The translations under genes were made by a program, and so were the position numbers. Shown piece by piece: positions 25,750 to 34,927 of a DNA stretch of 64,000 nucleotides (positions within the stretch are counted from its first letter, which is position 1; the number at the start of each line of letters is the position of its first letter). The stretch comes from CAZGQY01 sp964528035 (GTDB lineage Bacteria; Pseudomonadota; Gammaproteobacteria; Methylococcales; UBA1147), in the NCBI GenBank assembly GCA_964528035.1, contig CAZGQY010000002.1:1-64000 (forward strand). Direction: 5' to 3'. The notes under the pieces were generated by a model. That model saw nothing but the letters and a program-made list of their open reading frames with translations. It made no database searches and had not been told where the DNA came from.

Positions 25750-27060
25750 ATGATTCGTAAATTCCCAGCGACCTGGCGGCATTGGGCTGTTGTACTGCCG
25801 TTATTCACTGTCACCGCAGCTACACATGCGGCCGAAACCCAGCTCATTGAAGGGCAAACGGAGTTGACGTCGGCCGGGCTTGTTGCCGCAGTATTGTCCA
25901 GAAACCCTACATTGCCAGCGATGCAGGCAGTATGGGAAGCTGCCGATACGCGTATTGAGCAGGTTTCTGCACTGGACGACCCTCAGCTGTCCTATAGAGT
26001 AGCGCCCGCAACAGCAGGAGTATCCGGTCTGGATTTCGGTCAGAAACTGGAAGTTTCCCAGAAAATTCCCTGGCCGGGTAAATTACATCTACGCAGTGAA
26101 GCCGCACAATATGATGCCGATGCGGTTCATCAAAGTGTCAAAACGCTGCAGCTGCACCTTGCCGCAAAAGCCAAAATCTTGTTCGCGGATTGGTATTTCG
26201 TACATGAGGGTATCCGAATCAACCGCATCAACCAGAATCTTTTGCATGAATTCCAGCGGATCGCGATCACACGTTACAGTACCGGCTTGGCGACCAAGCA
26301 GGACGCGCTGCATGCGGCAGTGGAAATCAATTTGCTGAAACACCAGGCGATTGGGTTGGATCGCGAACGACGCGAGATTATTGCCCGCGTCAACCGTTTG
26401 CTGACCCGTAACCCCGATGAACCGATACCACTGCCTCATAAGCTCTCAGAACCCGTGCAGTTAGGCAAAGCCGATTCGTTGCGCGCCCAAGCGCTTCAAT
26501 CGAGACCTGAACTCAAGGCTCAACAGGCGCATATTCAAGGGTTCTACACCCGAACGGAACTGGCTCAACGGGATTTCTACCCCGATTTCAACCTATCCGC
26601 GGGGTACAACAGTCTGTGGGATAGAAACCAGAAGCGTTTCACCGTTGGTATTGGAATCAATCTACCGATCGATCAAAGCAAGCGCAGAGCGGCCGAAGCC
26701 GAGGCTCGTGCAAAACTGAAGCAGGCGCAATGGAAGAAAAACGATCTCACAGCAATGATCGAGGAAGAAGTACAAATCGCCTACGACCGGGTACAGGAAA
26801 CCCGGCATGTACTCACCCTCTATCGGAGGCAACTGTTGCCCCTCGCTGAAGAAAACCTCGACGCCGCAATGGCGGACTACCGTTCCGGAAGCGGCGATTT
26901 TTTAACCTTAATCAGCACCGAAAAAAACCTCATGCAGACTCAACTGGAAGTGGAACGGGTGTTAACTGATTCACATCGCCGATTGGCTGAACTTGAGCGT
27001 GCGGTAGGTCGCATTGAACCGTTAACCACTGAAGGTCATTTCGAGAGGCATCAGCCATGA
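25750..27060 (+). CDS. cusC: Outer-membrane efflux protein, TolC/CusC family
   Basis: A 436-residue TolC-family outer-membrane channel with a clear leader (HWAVVLPLFTVTAATHAAE). Family stretches are LVAAVLSRNPTLPAMQAVWE, KLEVSQKIPWPGKLHLRSEA, QRDFYPDFNLSAGYNSLWD and ADYRSGSGDFLTLISTEKNL. The ATG at 25750 follows GAGAGG; a GTG two codons earlier is less likely. The frame is intact, unlike the channel gene of the Czc-type operon at 16137. It overlaps the adaptor gene by ATGA, so it belongs to the third RND operon. Confidence 0.9.
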   Translation: MIRKFPATWRHWAVVLPLFTVTAATHAAETQLIEGQTELTSAGLVAAVLSRNPTLPAMQAVWEAADTRIEQVSALDDPQLSYRVAPATAGVSGLDFGQKLEVSQKIPWPGKLHLRSEAAQYDADAVHQSVKTLQLHLAAKAKILFADWYFVHEGIRINRINQNLLHEFQRIAITRYSTGLATKQDALHAAVEINLLKHQAIGLDRERREIIARVNRLLTRNPDEPIPLPHKLSEPVQLGKADSLRAQALQSRPELKAQQAHIQGFYTRTELAQRDFYPDFNLSAGYNSLWDRNQKRFTVGIGINLPIDQSKRRAAEAEARAKLKQAQWKKNDLTAMIEEEVQIAYDRVQETRHVLTLYRRQLLPLAEENLDAAMADYRSGSGDFLTLISTEKNLMQTQLEVERVLTDSHRRLAELERAVGRIEPLTTEGHFERHQP

Positions 27061-28559
27061 AATATGCTACGAAGATTGGGTTAACGACGACCGCGCTAAT
27101 CCTGTTGGCTCTTATTGGTGCAGGCATTGTTGTTCTCAGTGACAGAAACGGCGTTTTTGTGGGCATTCAGTCTGTAGGTCCAATCCATATGGCCGGGCCG
27201 TTCCAAGTCCAGATCGGTATCTATCCGGAAAAGCCCAGAATCGGCAAAAACCAACTTACACTCATTATCCAAAACAAAGATGATCAGCCGGTTGAGGATG
27301 CCAATGTTAGCGCTACCGCCAAAATGCCGGCGATGGGTGCAATGCCCGCGATGCCTGCGCCGGTTGAAATCAAAGCCGGCGGCGCCGGGCGCTATCAAGG
27401 GCAGTTTGAATTACCCATGGATGGCGCCTGGCCGTTGACCGTGAAAATCCAATCCGCCACGCAGGGACAGGCCAAACTCACCTTTGAGATGGCCACCAGC
27501 CGCAAGGGCTTGAAATTAAGCACTTCGACTCCGAGCAGCATTCAATCAGAAAAGCCCCGTGAGGCCTATGTTGCGCCATCTCCGAAACAACCGGCAACCT
27601 TTCGGGTGGATGCCTACCGGCGCCAGCTCATCGGCGTGACAACGGGAATAGTGGAGAAAAGACTTCTCACGAAAATTATTCGTGCGGCCGGAGAAATTAG
27701 AGTTGACGAAACCCGACTGACCGATATCAGCCTCAAATTCGATGGCTGGATTGGCAGCCTTTATGCCGATTATTTAGGTGCACCCGTCACAAAAGGGCGG
27801 ACACTCTTCACGGTTTATAGCCCGGAACTGGTTTCGGCTCAGGACGAGTATCTCAATACCTTGTGGCGAAACAACGCTGGTTTGAGTGCACTGCGGAATG
27901 CGGCTCGTCGGCGCCTTAGCTTATGGGATATCGGCCCGGCTCAGATTCGGGCGCTGGAAAAACGCGGCAAGGCCATCGAATATCTACCGATCCCCTCTCC
28001 GGTTACCGGAGTGGTTATCGAAAAAAGCATCGTATCTGGTACGGCTATCAAGGCCGGTGCGCAGTTATTACGCATCGCTGACTTATCAATGGTCTGGGTG
28101 GACGGACAAATTTACGAATACGAACTGCCGTGGGTGCGGGTCGGCATGGATGCGGAAGTCATGCTGCCCGACAAGCCGGATCGCTCCTTTCCGGCAAAAG
28201 TTACTTTTATCAGTCCGTACCTGGAAGGTGAAACCCGTACTGCGCGTATACGGGTAGAACTGTCCAATCCGGAAGGCATTCTGCGCCCCGATATGTATGC
28301 CCGCCTCAATCTGAAGGTTGATCTGGGACAACGTTTGGTCGTCCCGGAGGAAGCGGTCCTCTTTGCGGGCGAAAGCCGCATCGTTTTTTTGGATCTTGGG
28401 GAAGGGCTGCTGCAACCGCGAAAGATCAACACAGGCCTTCGCAACGCCGACTTTATCGAAGCAATCTCCGGCTTGAGCGCCGGTGATGTTGTCGTCACCT
28501 CGGGTAATTTTCTCATCTCGGCAGAGAGTAAACTTAAAGCGGGGGTCGATCAATGGTGA
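27057..28559 (+). CDS. cusB: RND adaptor with YtkA-like domain, CusB-like
   Basis: A 500-residue membrane-fusion protein, longer than usual because a YtkA/FixH-like beta domain sits between the membrane anchor and the adaptor core. It spans about residues 40-140 (GPFQVQIGIYPEKPRIGKN, MPAMGAMPAMPAPVEIK, LPMDGAWPLTVKI) and carries a Met-rich loop that could bind Cu/Ag. The core then reads as a normal CusB: FDGWIGSLYADYLGAPV, YSPELVSAQDEYLNTLWRNN and MVWVDGQIYEYELPWVRVG. It lacks the N-terminal heavy-metal-binding domain of the first operon's adaptor, so the two Cus-like adaptors differ in their metal-recruiting front end. It overlaps the genes on both sides. Confidence 0.9.
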   Translation: MKYATKIGLTTTALILLALIGAGIVVLSDRNGVFVGIQSVGPIHMAGPFQVQIGIYPEKPRIGKNQLTLIIQNKDDQPVEDANVSATAKMPAMGAMPAMPAPVEIKAGGAGRYQGQFELPMDGAWPLTVKIQSATQGQAKLTFEMATSRKGLKLSTSTPSSIQSEKPREAYVAPSPKQPATFRVDAYRRQLIGVTTGIVEKRLLTKIIRAAGEIRVDETRLTDISLKFDGWIGSLYADYLGAPVTKGRTLFTVYSPELVSAQDEYLNTLWRNNAGLSALRNAARRRLSLWDIGPAQIRALEKRGKAIEYLPIPSPVTGVVIEKSIVSGTAIKAGAQLLRIADLSMVWVDGQIYEYELPWVRVGMDAEVMLPDKPDRSFPAKVTFISPYLEGETRTARIRVELSNPEGILRPDMYARLNLKVDLGQRLVVPEEAVLFAGESRIVFLDLGEGLLQPRKINTGLRNADFIEAISGLSAGDVVVTSGNFLISAESKLKAGVDQW

Positions 28560-31500
28560 ACGATGACAAGACAACACCCAGTGGCCCCATTGAAAGATTG
28601 ATCGCGTATTGCGCCCACCATTCGGCAATGACTCTGATCCTGGTTGCGACCTGTGCCTTTTGGGGCTATCGATCGCTGATCAATACCCCTTTGGACGCCA
28701 TTCCAGACCTGTCCGATGTGCAGGTCATTATCTACACTGAATGGCCGGGACGCAGCCCGGATCTGGTTGAGGACCAGATCACTTATCCGCTGACCACAAC
28801 ACTGCTGGCGGCGCCGAATGTAGAATTCGTGCGCGGGCAGAGTTTTATGGGCCTGAGTTTTGTCTACGTGATTTTCGAAGACGGCACGGATATTTATTGG
28901 GCTCGCTCGCGAGTCATGGAATATCTGAATTCAGCGGCGGCCGATTTACCGGGTGGCGTGCGTCCAACCCTGGGTCCGGATGCCACCGGCGTCGGTTGGG
29001 TATATCAGTATGCTTTGGTGGATAAATCCAGCAAAAACAGCTTGGCCGATCTCAGAAGTCTGCAGGACTTCAGCCTGCGTTATTGGCTGGAATCGGTCAA
29101 AGGCGTGGCGGAAGTCGCGTCCATCGGCGGCTTCGAGAAAGAATATCAAGTCACTGTAGACCCAAATAAACTAGCGGCCTATGGTATTTCTTTAAATGAA
29201 GTCGCCCGGGCGATTCGCCGTTCCAACAATGACGTGGGAGGCCGTGTTCTGGAAATTGCGGGTCACGAACATTTTATCCGCGGACGCGGTTATATTCATT
29301 CCACCAATGACATCGAACGCATTGTCTTGCGCGCCAGCACGGCGGGTGTGCCGGTATCGGTCCGCGATGTGGCAACCGTCAGTTTAGGGCCTGCGCTGCG
29401 GCGGGGATTGGCCGAACTGGATGGTGAAGGAGAAACGGTCGGTGGCATCGTCGTAATGCGATATGGAGAAGACGCCCTGGCGGTGATCGAAAGGGTCAAG
29501 CAGCGTCTAAACGAGATTCGGGACGCTTTGCCGGAAGGCGTTGAGATCGTGACAGCTTATGACCGCTCGGATCTGATCAAGCGCTCTATCGAAACGCTTA
29601 AAAGTACACTGATCGAAGAGATGATTGTGGTCTCTGTAGTCATCCTGGTGTTTTTACTCCATTTTCGTTCCGCCCTGATCGCTATTTTAACCCTGCCCCT
29701 TGCCATCCTGTTAGCTTTTATCCCGATGTCTGAGCAACAACTGACCGCTAACATCATGTCACTGGGCGGTATAGCAGTCGCCATCGGCGCCATGGTGGAT
29801 GCCTCCATCGTCATCATCGAGAATATCCATAAACGCCTGGAAGAACAATCTGATGGCGCTGATTCCAATCGGCGGGAAACCATCATTCATGCCATGCAGG
29901 AAGTCGGACCCAGCATTTTCTTCTCGTTATTGATTATCACCGTCGCTTTCCTGCCGGTATTTGCCCTGGAAGGTACCGAAGGCCGATTATTCGAACCTCT
30001 GGCCTTCACTAAAACCTATTCCATGGCTTTCGCGGCGCTACTCGCTATCACTTTTACACCGGCTCTGGCCGTGCTCTTGATACGCGGCAAGATTCGAGGA
30101 GACAAAAGTCCACTCAACCGTACACTGGTCGTTTTATATACACCGGTAGTACGCTTTTCGATCCGCTTTCGGTGGTGGGTGATCGGTTTTTCCATACTCG
30201 CACTGGTTGCAAGCATTCCGGCTTTCCTCAAGCTCGGTAATGAATTCATGCCGCCGCTGAATGAAGGCAGTATTTTGTACATGCCAACGGCATTACCGGG
30301 AATGTCCATTACCGAAGCCGGAAAGGTACTTCAGTCCATGGACCGGCAACTGAAGACCTTTCCTGAAGTCGAGCGGGTATTTGGTAAAATCGGCCGCTCC
30401 ACCAGTCCCACCGATCCGGCTCCCCTATCGATGGTTGAAACCGTCATCACTCTCAAACCTCAAGACCAGTGGCGCGACGGCCTGACCTGGGATGCTTTGA
30501 TCGCCGAAATGGATGAAAAGATGCAGTATCCGGGCATGCCTAATATCTGGTGGATGCCGATTCAGACCCGCACCGAAATGTTGGCCACCGGCATTCGCTC
30601 CAGCTTGGGTATCAAGGTTTTTGGCGATGATTTATCCACCATCGAGGCTACGGCGGTTCGTATCGAGCGCGCGCTGCAAGAAGATCAGCGTACTCGTCCT
30701 TTTACCCGCAGCGCCTTTGCCGAACGGCTAACCGGAGGATACTTTCTTGATTTCGATATTGACCGGGACAAAATTGCCCGCTATGGACTCACGATTAGCG
30801 ATGTGGAAGAGGTTCTTATGGTCGCCATTGGCGGTTTAGCCGTTTCTCAAACGATCGAGGAGCGAGAACGTTACGCCATCAATCTGCGCTATGCCCGCGA
30901 GTTCCGCGATAACCCCGAAGCGCTGAAACGTGTGCGGGTACCGACGCCGGACGGGGCACAAATACCCCTCAGTCAATTAGCCGAGTTTAACTTCCTGACA
31001 GGCCCACCCATGCTGCGCAATGAAGATGGCCAACTGGTCTCGTTTGTATTCGTGGATGTTAAAGACATCGGCATTGCCGATTATGTCAATCTGGCGCGCC
31101 AAGTGGTGAATGAAAAGGCCGCTGTACCCTCCGGTTATAGAATCGCTTGGGCCGGACAGTTTAAATACTTTGAGCGCGCGAAGGCCAAACTCAAGCTCCT
31201 GGTTCCGCTGACCTTGTTGATCGTTTTTCTCATGCTGTATTTCAATCGAGGGTCGATCGCCGAGGCTTTGATTATCCTGTTGGCGATCCCGTTCTCTCTG
31301 ATCGGCGCGGTGTGGCTTTTAGTTTGGCTCGATTATAATCTGAGTATCGCCGTGTGGGTCGGCATGATCGCCTTGGCTGGTCTCGATGCCGAAATGGGTG
31401 TACTCATGATGCTTTATCTGGGCATGAGTTATCAGCAGCGTGCTGCAGAAAACCAGCTGAATACGGATCAGGATTTGACCGAAGCGATTGTAGAGGGTGC

Positions 31501-31708
31501 CACACTCCGTATCCGTCCGATGTTGATGACTGGGATGGCTACGTTGCTAGGACTGGTCCCAATTCTGTGGAGTACCGGCGCCGGAGCGGATGTGATGCAG
31601 CGGATTGCGGCGCCCATGGTGGCCGGCATCGCTTCGGCGATGTTTATTGTGTTGGTGGTTTTTCCGGCGGTATTTTCTTTGTGGAAGCAATCTGAAGAGT
31701 GGAATTAA
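28553..31708 (+). CDS. cusA: Heavy-metal RND pump, CusA/SilA family
   Basis: A 1051-residue HME-RND antiporter. PLDAIPDLSDVQVIIYTEWPG, the charged transmembrane segment GAMVDASIVIIENIHK and TGAGADVMQRIAAPMVAG identify the family. The CusA-type methionines are present (ILYMPT, PLSMVETV, TEMLATGIR), so I predict Cu(I)/Ag(I) export. Its start overlaps the adaptor stop by 7 bases. It and the first pump (3692-6832) are clearly related Cus-type copies; the presence of two in one island implies either dosage or different regulation. AAGGTT/AACCTT arms directly after the stop could form a weak terminator. Confidence 0.93.
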   Translation: MVNDDKTTPSGPIERLIAYCAHHSAMTLILVATCAFWGYRSLINTPLDAIPDLSDVQVIIYTEWPGRSPDLVEDQITYPLTTTLLAAPNVEFVRGQSFMGLSFVYVIFEDGTDIYWARSRVMEYLNSAAADLPGGVRPTLGPDATGVGWVYQYALVDKSSKNSLADLRSLQDFSLRYWLESVKGVAEVASIGGFEKEYQVTVDPNKLAAYGISLNEVARAIRRSNNDVGGRVLEIAGHEHFIRGRGYIHSTNDIERIVLRASTAGVPVSVRDVATVSLGPALRRGLAELDGEGETVGGIVVMRYGEDALAVIERVKQRLNEIRDALPEGVEIVTAYDRSDLIKRSIETLKSTLIEEMIVVSVVILVFLLHFRSALIAILTLPLAILLAFIPMSEQQLTANIMSLGGIAVAIGAMVDASIVIIENIHKRLEEQSDGADSNRRETIIHAMQEVGPSIFFSLLIITVAFLPVFALEGTEGRLFEPLAFTKTYSMAFAALLAITFTPALAVLLIRGKIRGDKSPLNRTLVVLYTPVVRFSIRFRWWVIGFSILALVASIPAFLKLGNEFMPPLNEGSILYMPTALPGMSITEAGKVLQSMDRQLKTFPEVERVFGKIGRSTSPTDPAPLSMVETVITLKPQDQWRDGLTWDALIAEMDEKMQYPGMPNIWWMPIQTRTEMLATGIRSSLGIKVFGDDLSTIEATAVRIERALQEDQRTRPFTRSAFAERLTGGYFLDFDIDRDKIARYGLTISDVEEVLMVAIGGLAVSQTIEERERYAINLRYAREFRDNPEALKRVRVPTPDGAQIPLSQLAEFNFLTGPPMLRNEDGQLVSFVFVDVKDIGIADYVNLARQVVNEKAAVPSGYRIAWAGQFKYFERAKAKLKLLVPLTLLIVFLMLYFNRGSIAEALIILLAIPFSLIGAVWLLVWLDYNLSIAVWVGMIALAGLDAEMGVLMMLYLGMSYQQRAAENQLNTDQDLTEAIVEGATLRIRPMLMTGMATLLGLVPILWSTGAGADVMQRIAAPMVAGIASAMFIVLVVFPAVFSLWKQSEEWN

Positions 31709-31957
31709 GGTTGATTCTATTTATGAAATAACCTTTGAAGTAATTTCCCTCTTTAGGCTCATTTCAAATTGGAAGAGGCTACTGATGGATTAAAAACTAT
31801 AAATGAACGAAAATGTCCGATAATTATGTTCAACTAAGATGACAAATATTGCTGAATTCGTGAAGCTTGCAAATAAACATCGAAATAGAATTAAGATAAA
31901 TCATTTTGTTTATAAGGCAATATTCGAGTTGAAAATTATTATGAGTTGCGGGTGGGA

Positions 31958-32791
31958 ATGACTACATTAAACAAGCTACCGAGTTTTGAGAATCCTCCTT
32001 TAATCGAAGTAGCGCTTTCAGTCCAATTTGAATCTCTACCTGAATTGCAAATCCCGCAATTGGGGCTTTTATGGGCTGAATTTAAGGAAAGGTTTCCTCG
32101 TGTTGAACAACACACGCCCGTCGATCAGGTCATCGAACGAATTGGAGTTCGGGCAGTCCCGCAGCCTAGGGTCGGATTCAAACTCTTAGAAAATCCCCCT
32201 TTACCGCGACTATGGTTTGCAGAAGACGGGGGAAACGAACTTGTCCAGGTGCAGAGTGACTTCTTTGGGCGAAATTGGAGGAAAATTAAAGAACTAGAAG
32301 AATATCCGCGTTATGAGGATGCCATTCGACCTGGGTTCGTAACAGATTGGAACATTTTCGAACGTTACGTTGAGGAGAAAGGGCTTGGGCCAATTAAACC
32401 GAATCAATGTTCGGTCACCTATGTAAACCACATTGTTTCAGGTGACGTTTGGCAGGATCACAACGAGCTGGGATCTATCTTCCGAATCTGGAATGGCGGC
32501 AATGACAAAAGAATTCCACTTGAGATGGAAGATGCCAAATTTGCTTTACGTTATGTTATCTCATCTCAAAAAAATGAGTTTTTTGGCCGTCTGCATATTT
32601 CCGTCGAACCCGCTTTTTTAAAGCAGGATGACAAACCGATTTTCGTGTTGACATTAACCTGCCGTGGGAAACCGATGAACGAAGGTTTAGACGGAATTCT
32701 ATCGTTTATGGATTTGGGGCGCCGCCATATTGTAGATTCGTTCGACGCCATAACAACAGAAGAAATGCACGAGGTTTGGAGGAAATTATGA
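31958..32791 (+). CDS. TIGR04255-like protein of unknown function
   Basis: A 277-residue soluble protein. The opening LPSFENPPLIEVALSVQFE, followed by QTPQLG-type spacing and WAEFKERFP, is characteristic of the sporadically distributed TIGR04255 family, whose function is not known. Later conserved-looking parts are NELVQVQSDFFGRNWRK, YPRYEDAIRPGF and CSVTYVNHI. I start at the ATG at 31958 (GGTGGGA upstream) rather than 31946. The stop overlaps the next gene (ATGA), and a third small gene follows 19 bases later, so this leads a three-gene operon. It sits against a type I restriction system, which suggests but does not prove a defence or genome-conflict role. Confidence 0.75.
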   Translation: MTTLNKLPSFENPPLIEVALSVQFESLPELQIPQLGLLWAEFKERFPRVEQHTPVDQVIERIGVRAVPQPRVGFKLLENPPLPRLWFAEDGGNELVQVQSDFFGRNWRKIKELEEYPRYEDAIRPGFVTDWNIFERYVEEKGLGPIKPNQCSVTYVNHIVSGDVWQDHNELGSIFRIWNGGNDKRIPLEMEDAKFALRYVISSQKNEFFGRLHISVEPAFLKQDDKPIFVLTLTCRGKPMNEGLDGILSFMDLGRRHIVDSFDAITTEEMHEVWRKL

Positions 32792-33282
32792 GCGCTGGAA
32801 ACCTTGCATATGCGCCGCAATTCGGCCCCGTGACGGATGACGTTTCGGGATTCAGCAGCTGTCGGTTGCGTGAAAGAGACGATACAAGCGTTGCTGCCGT
32901 CGGGGAAACACTCACTTACAACAACGATTTCAAGTGGCTACCGCCCATCGTTTCCCGTTTGAAGGATATATTACAGCTGAATGCCGATTGGGATTCCTAC
33001 GGAGCGCATCCAGTCCGACCGGAATCCGCGGAAACTGTACTTGACCTTTTATACAACTTGATGAGCAGTGACACGCCGATACCCGCAATAATTCCCACCC
33101 CCGAGGGTCATGTGCAAATCGAGTGGCATACCAAAGGAATCGACTTGGAGGTGGAAATTGAAAGCCCAGCTTTATTTCACGTTTCATACGAGGATTCAAT
33201 AAGCAATAATGAATGGGAAGGCGACTTACAGTACGATATGACGCGGTTAGCGACGTTTATCCGGGAACTCACGAATCGCTAG
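32788..33282 (+). CDS. Unknown partner of TIGR04255-like protein
   Basis: A 164-residue acidic protein, translationally coupled to the gene before it. The segment LQLNADWDSYGAHPVRPES, then PTPEGHVQIEWHTKGIDLEVEIES, looks like a conserved compact domain that I have seen described only as hypothetical. The first ~45 residues (GPVTDDVSGFSSCRL) look like a flexible lead. No signal peptide, no membrane segment. Function unknown; as the middle gene of the trio it probably works with its neighbours. Confidence 0.65.
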   Translation: MSAGNLAYAPQFGPVTDDVSGFSSCRLRERDDTSVAAVGETLTYNNDFKWLPPIVSRLKDILQLNADWDSYGAHPVRPESAETVLDLLYNLMSSDTPIPAIIPTPEGHVQIEWHTKGIDLEVEIESPALFHVSYEDSISNNEWEGDLQYDMTRLATFIRELTNR

Positions 33283-33301
33283 CGAACAGAGCATTCCTTA
33301 C

Positions 33302-33727
33302 ATGAGTGGTGCTGGCTATGAGGATGATGAAAGCATACGGGATGACTGTGAATTACTTCGCAGGGTTCAAGTAAAACCAGAATTTACAGTTGTTTGGGAC
33401 GAGAATTTAGGACGATGGCGGCCAAGCTCGGCCGCATTTAGAGATCATCCAAACGGATCGCCTATGTCCGTGGTGTTACGAGATGTTCTTGAAGAACAGA
33501 ACCGTAGCTTGGAAGAAGTTTTACACGGCCATACAGGATTTGCCCTGGCTGCGATTACTGCCGGATTCGCCCGTCAATGTCATCAAAAGATTGTTCGCGA
33601 CCCGTTGCCCGAGGAACCTGCTCACGCTCATGTTGTGGGAAAAAAGAAAAAAGCAAGCAGAAAAATGGCGAAACAGTCTGTGTGGGTTTTTGCGCCTGAT
33701 CTTCCTTCGCCTGAAACGAATCATTAA
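33302..33727 (+). CDS. Unknown third protein of the TIGR04255 operon
   Basis: A 141-residue protein with a central conserved-looking block: VVWDENLGRWRPSSAAFRDH, then PMSVVLRDVLEE, ending in a Lys-rich linker and SVWVFAPDL. The HxGFALAAITAGFAR helix is followed by HAHVVGKKKK, which could be a nucleic-acid-contact region, though this is speculation. It ends 28 bases from the end of hsdS on the opposite strand, so the trio and the restriction operon converge. Confidence 0.6.
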   Translation: MSGAGYEDDESIRDDCELLRRVQVKPEFTVVWDENLGRWRPSSAAFRDHPNGSPMSVVLRDVLEEQNRSLEEVLHGHTGFALAAITAGFARQCHQKIVRDPLPEEPAHAHVVGKKKKASRKMAKQSVWVFAPDLPSPETNH

Positions 33728-33754
33728 CCGCACCGGTTCGCACTATTTGGTCCA

Positions 33755-34927
33755 TTACAATTCACCCTTGAATGCCTTGTCCAGAATCGAGGGGAGCAAG
33801 GCGTCGAGTTCGGTGTTTGATAGGATGCCGTCGGTTCTCGCAGTTTTTAGTTTTTTGCTTGTCAATTCAATTTTCCTCTGCCATTCGATGGGTGGTAACC
33901 AACAAACGTGACCCAATATTTGTTCTGGATGTACCCGTTTACGACGATCACCTAAGCCTTTGCTGCCGCTGGCGATTTCGGTCCAGATATGGGGTGATTG
34001 GAAATATGCCTCCAAAAAATATGATGTAATTCGGTCTCTGTCAAAATCGAAAGTTGGAAATTCATTGGATACAAAGAAGCCATCGTATTCCTTGCCGACT
34101 TTTGCATACGCTCCTTCAAAGGCAAAAAGCCGACTGTAAATGAATTGGTTGGCTTTTACTTTATACAGTTTCTTAGCGCTTGTGGACGAACCACCAATCG
34201 GTGCCTTTCTGAAAAGGCCGCGCCCAAAACTATAAATGCCAAGATTAGAGTACGTGTTAGTTACATCCACTGGGATAGGGTCTAGAGCCAAATCTATGAT
34301 ATTACCGAGAGCTATTCGTTGCCAGCCTTGATTTTTCTTTTGGGATTCACTCAGGTCGTTCCGATGGGCCATGGCGATCAGGAGCGCATTCATATCGTTC
34401 TGAATAGCCTGCCGCAATCGCTTGGCCTCTTTGGTCTTGACTGCAAGGGATTCGATTTTTGCGACGATGCGGCGTTGTTCGGGGAGTGCTGGTAGTGGGA
34501 TAGAAGCGGAAAGTAAGGCATGGGGATTTAAAGTGCGTCTACGGTCTCCCATTCCTTTTGCCTTGGCTTTTAATTCATCCCAAACTTTTTCAAGGCGGAG
34601 CCACCAACCCAGAAATGATCTATCTATCCTTGGAGTAACTCTAAAAGTTGGAAATTGGGTAGAAACATATTTCCCGTGAAAGTTATCGTTAGAAAGCGCC
34701 AAAGCACCTTCCCAACCAAATAGTTGGCTCATCACGACATGGTCGGCGTGCAATCGGTAAAACGTTCTATAACTGGTCGATCCTCCGTGTACTGGTTCTC
34801 GATCAAATAAGCCACGTCCAAAACTATAAACACCTACCATTTCATATTCTTTAGTGGGATTTACAGCTTCTTTATCTAAGTCCAAAGTTATTAAGTCAGA
34901 AAGTGGAGTAACGGGCCAATTCTTCAA
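33755..34927 (-). CDS. hsdS: Type I restriction specificity subunit HsdS
   Basis: A 390-residue subunit that selects the DNA target of the type I system. It has two target-recognition domains, roughly residues 8-115 and 205-310, each followed by a conserved coiled-coil helix (LPALPEQRRIVAKIESLAVK after the first; LPPIEWQRKIELTSKKLK after the second). The two recognition domains resemble each other closely: YSFGRGLFDREP...GGSTS against YSFGRGLFRKAP...GGSSTS, and QLFGWEGALA against RLFAFEGAYA. That suggests two related half-sites in the recognised sequence. It overlaps hsdM by 4 bases. Confidence 0.9.
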   Translation of the reverse strand: MKNWPVTPLSDLITLDLDKEAVNPTKEYEMVGVYSFGRGLFDREPVHGGSTSYRTFYRLHADHVVMSQLFGWEGALALSNDNFHGKYVSTQFPTFRVTPRIDRSFLGWWLRLEKVWDELKAKAKGMGDRRRTLNPHALLSASIPLPALPEQRRIVAKIESLAVKTKEAKRLRQAIQNDMNALLIAMAHRNDLSESQKKNQGWQRIALGNIIDLALDPIPVDVTNTYSNLGIYSFGRGLFRKAPIGGSSTSAKKLYKVKANQFIYSRLFAFEGAYAKVGKEYDGFFVSNEFPTFDFDRDRITSYFLEAYFQSPHIWTEIASGSKGLGDRRKRVHPEQILGHVCWLPPIEWQRKIELTSKKLKTARTDGILSNTELDALLPSILDKAFKGEL

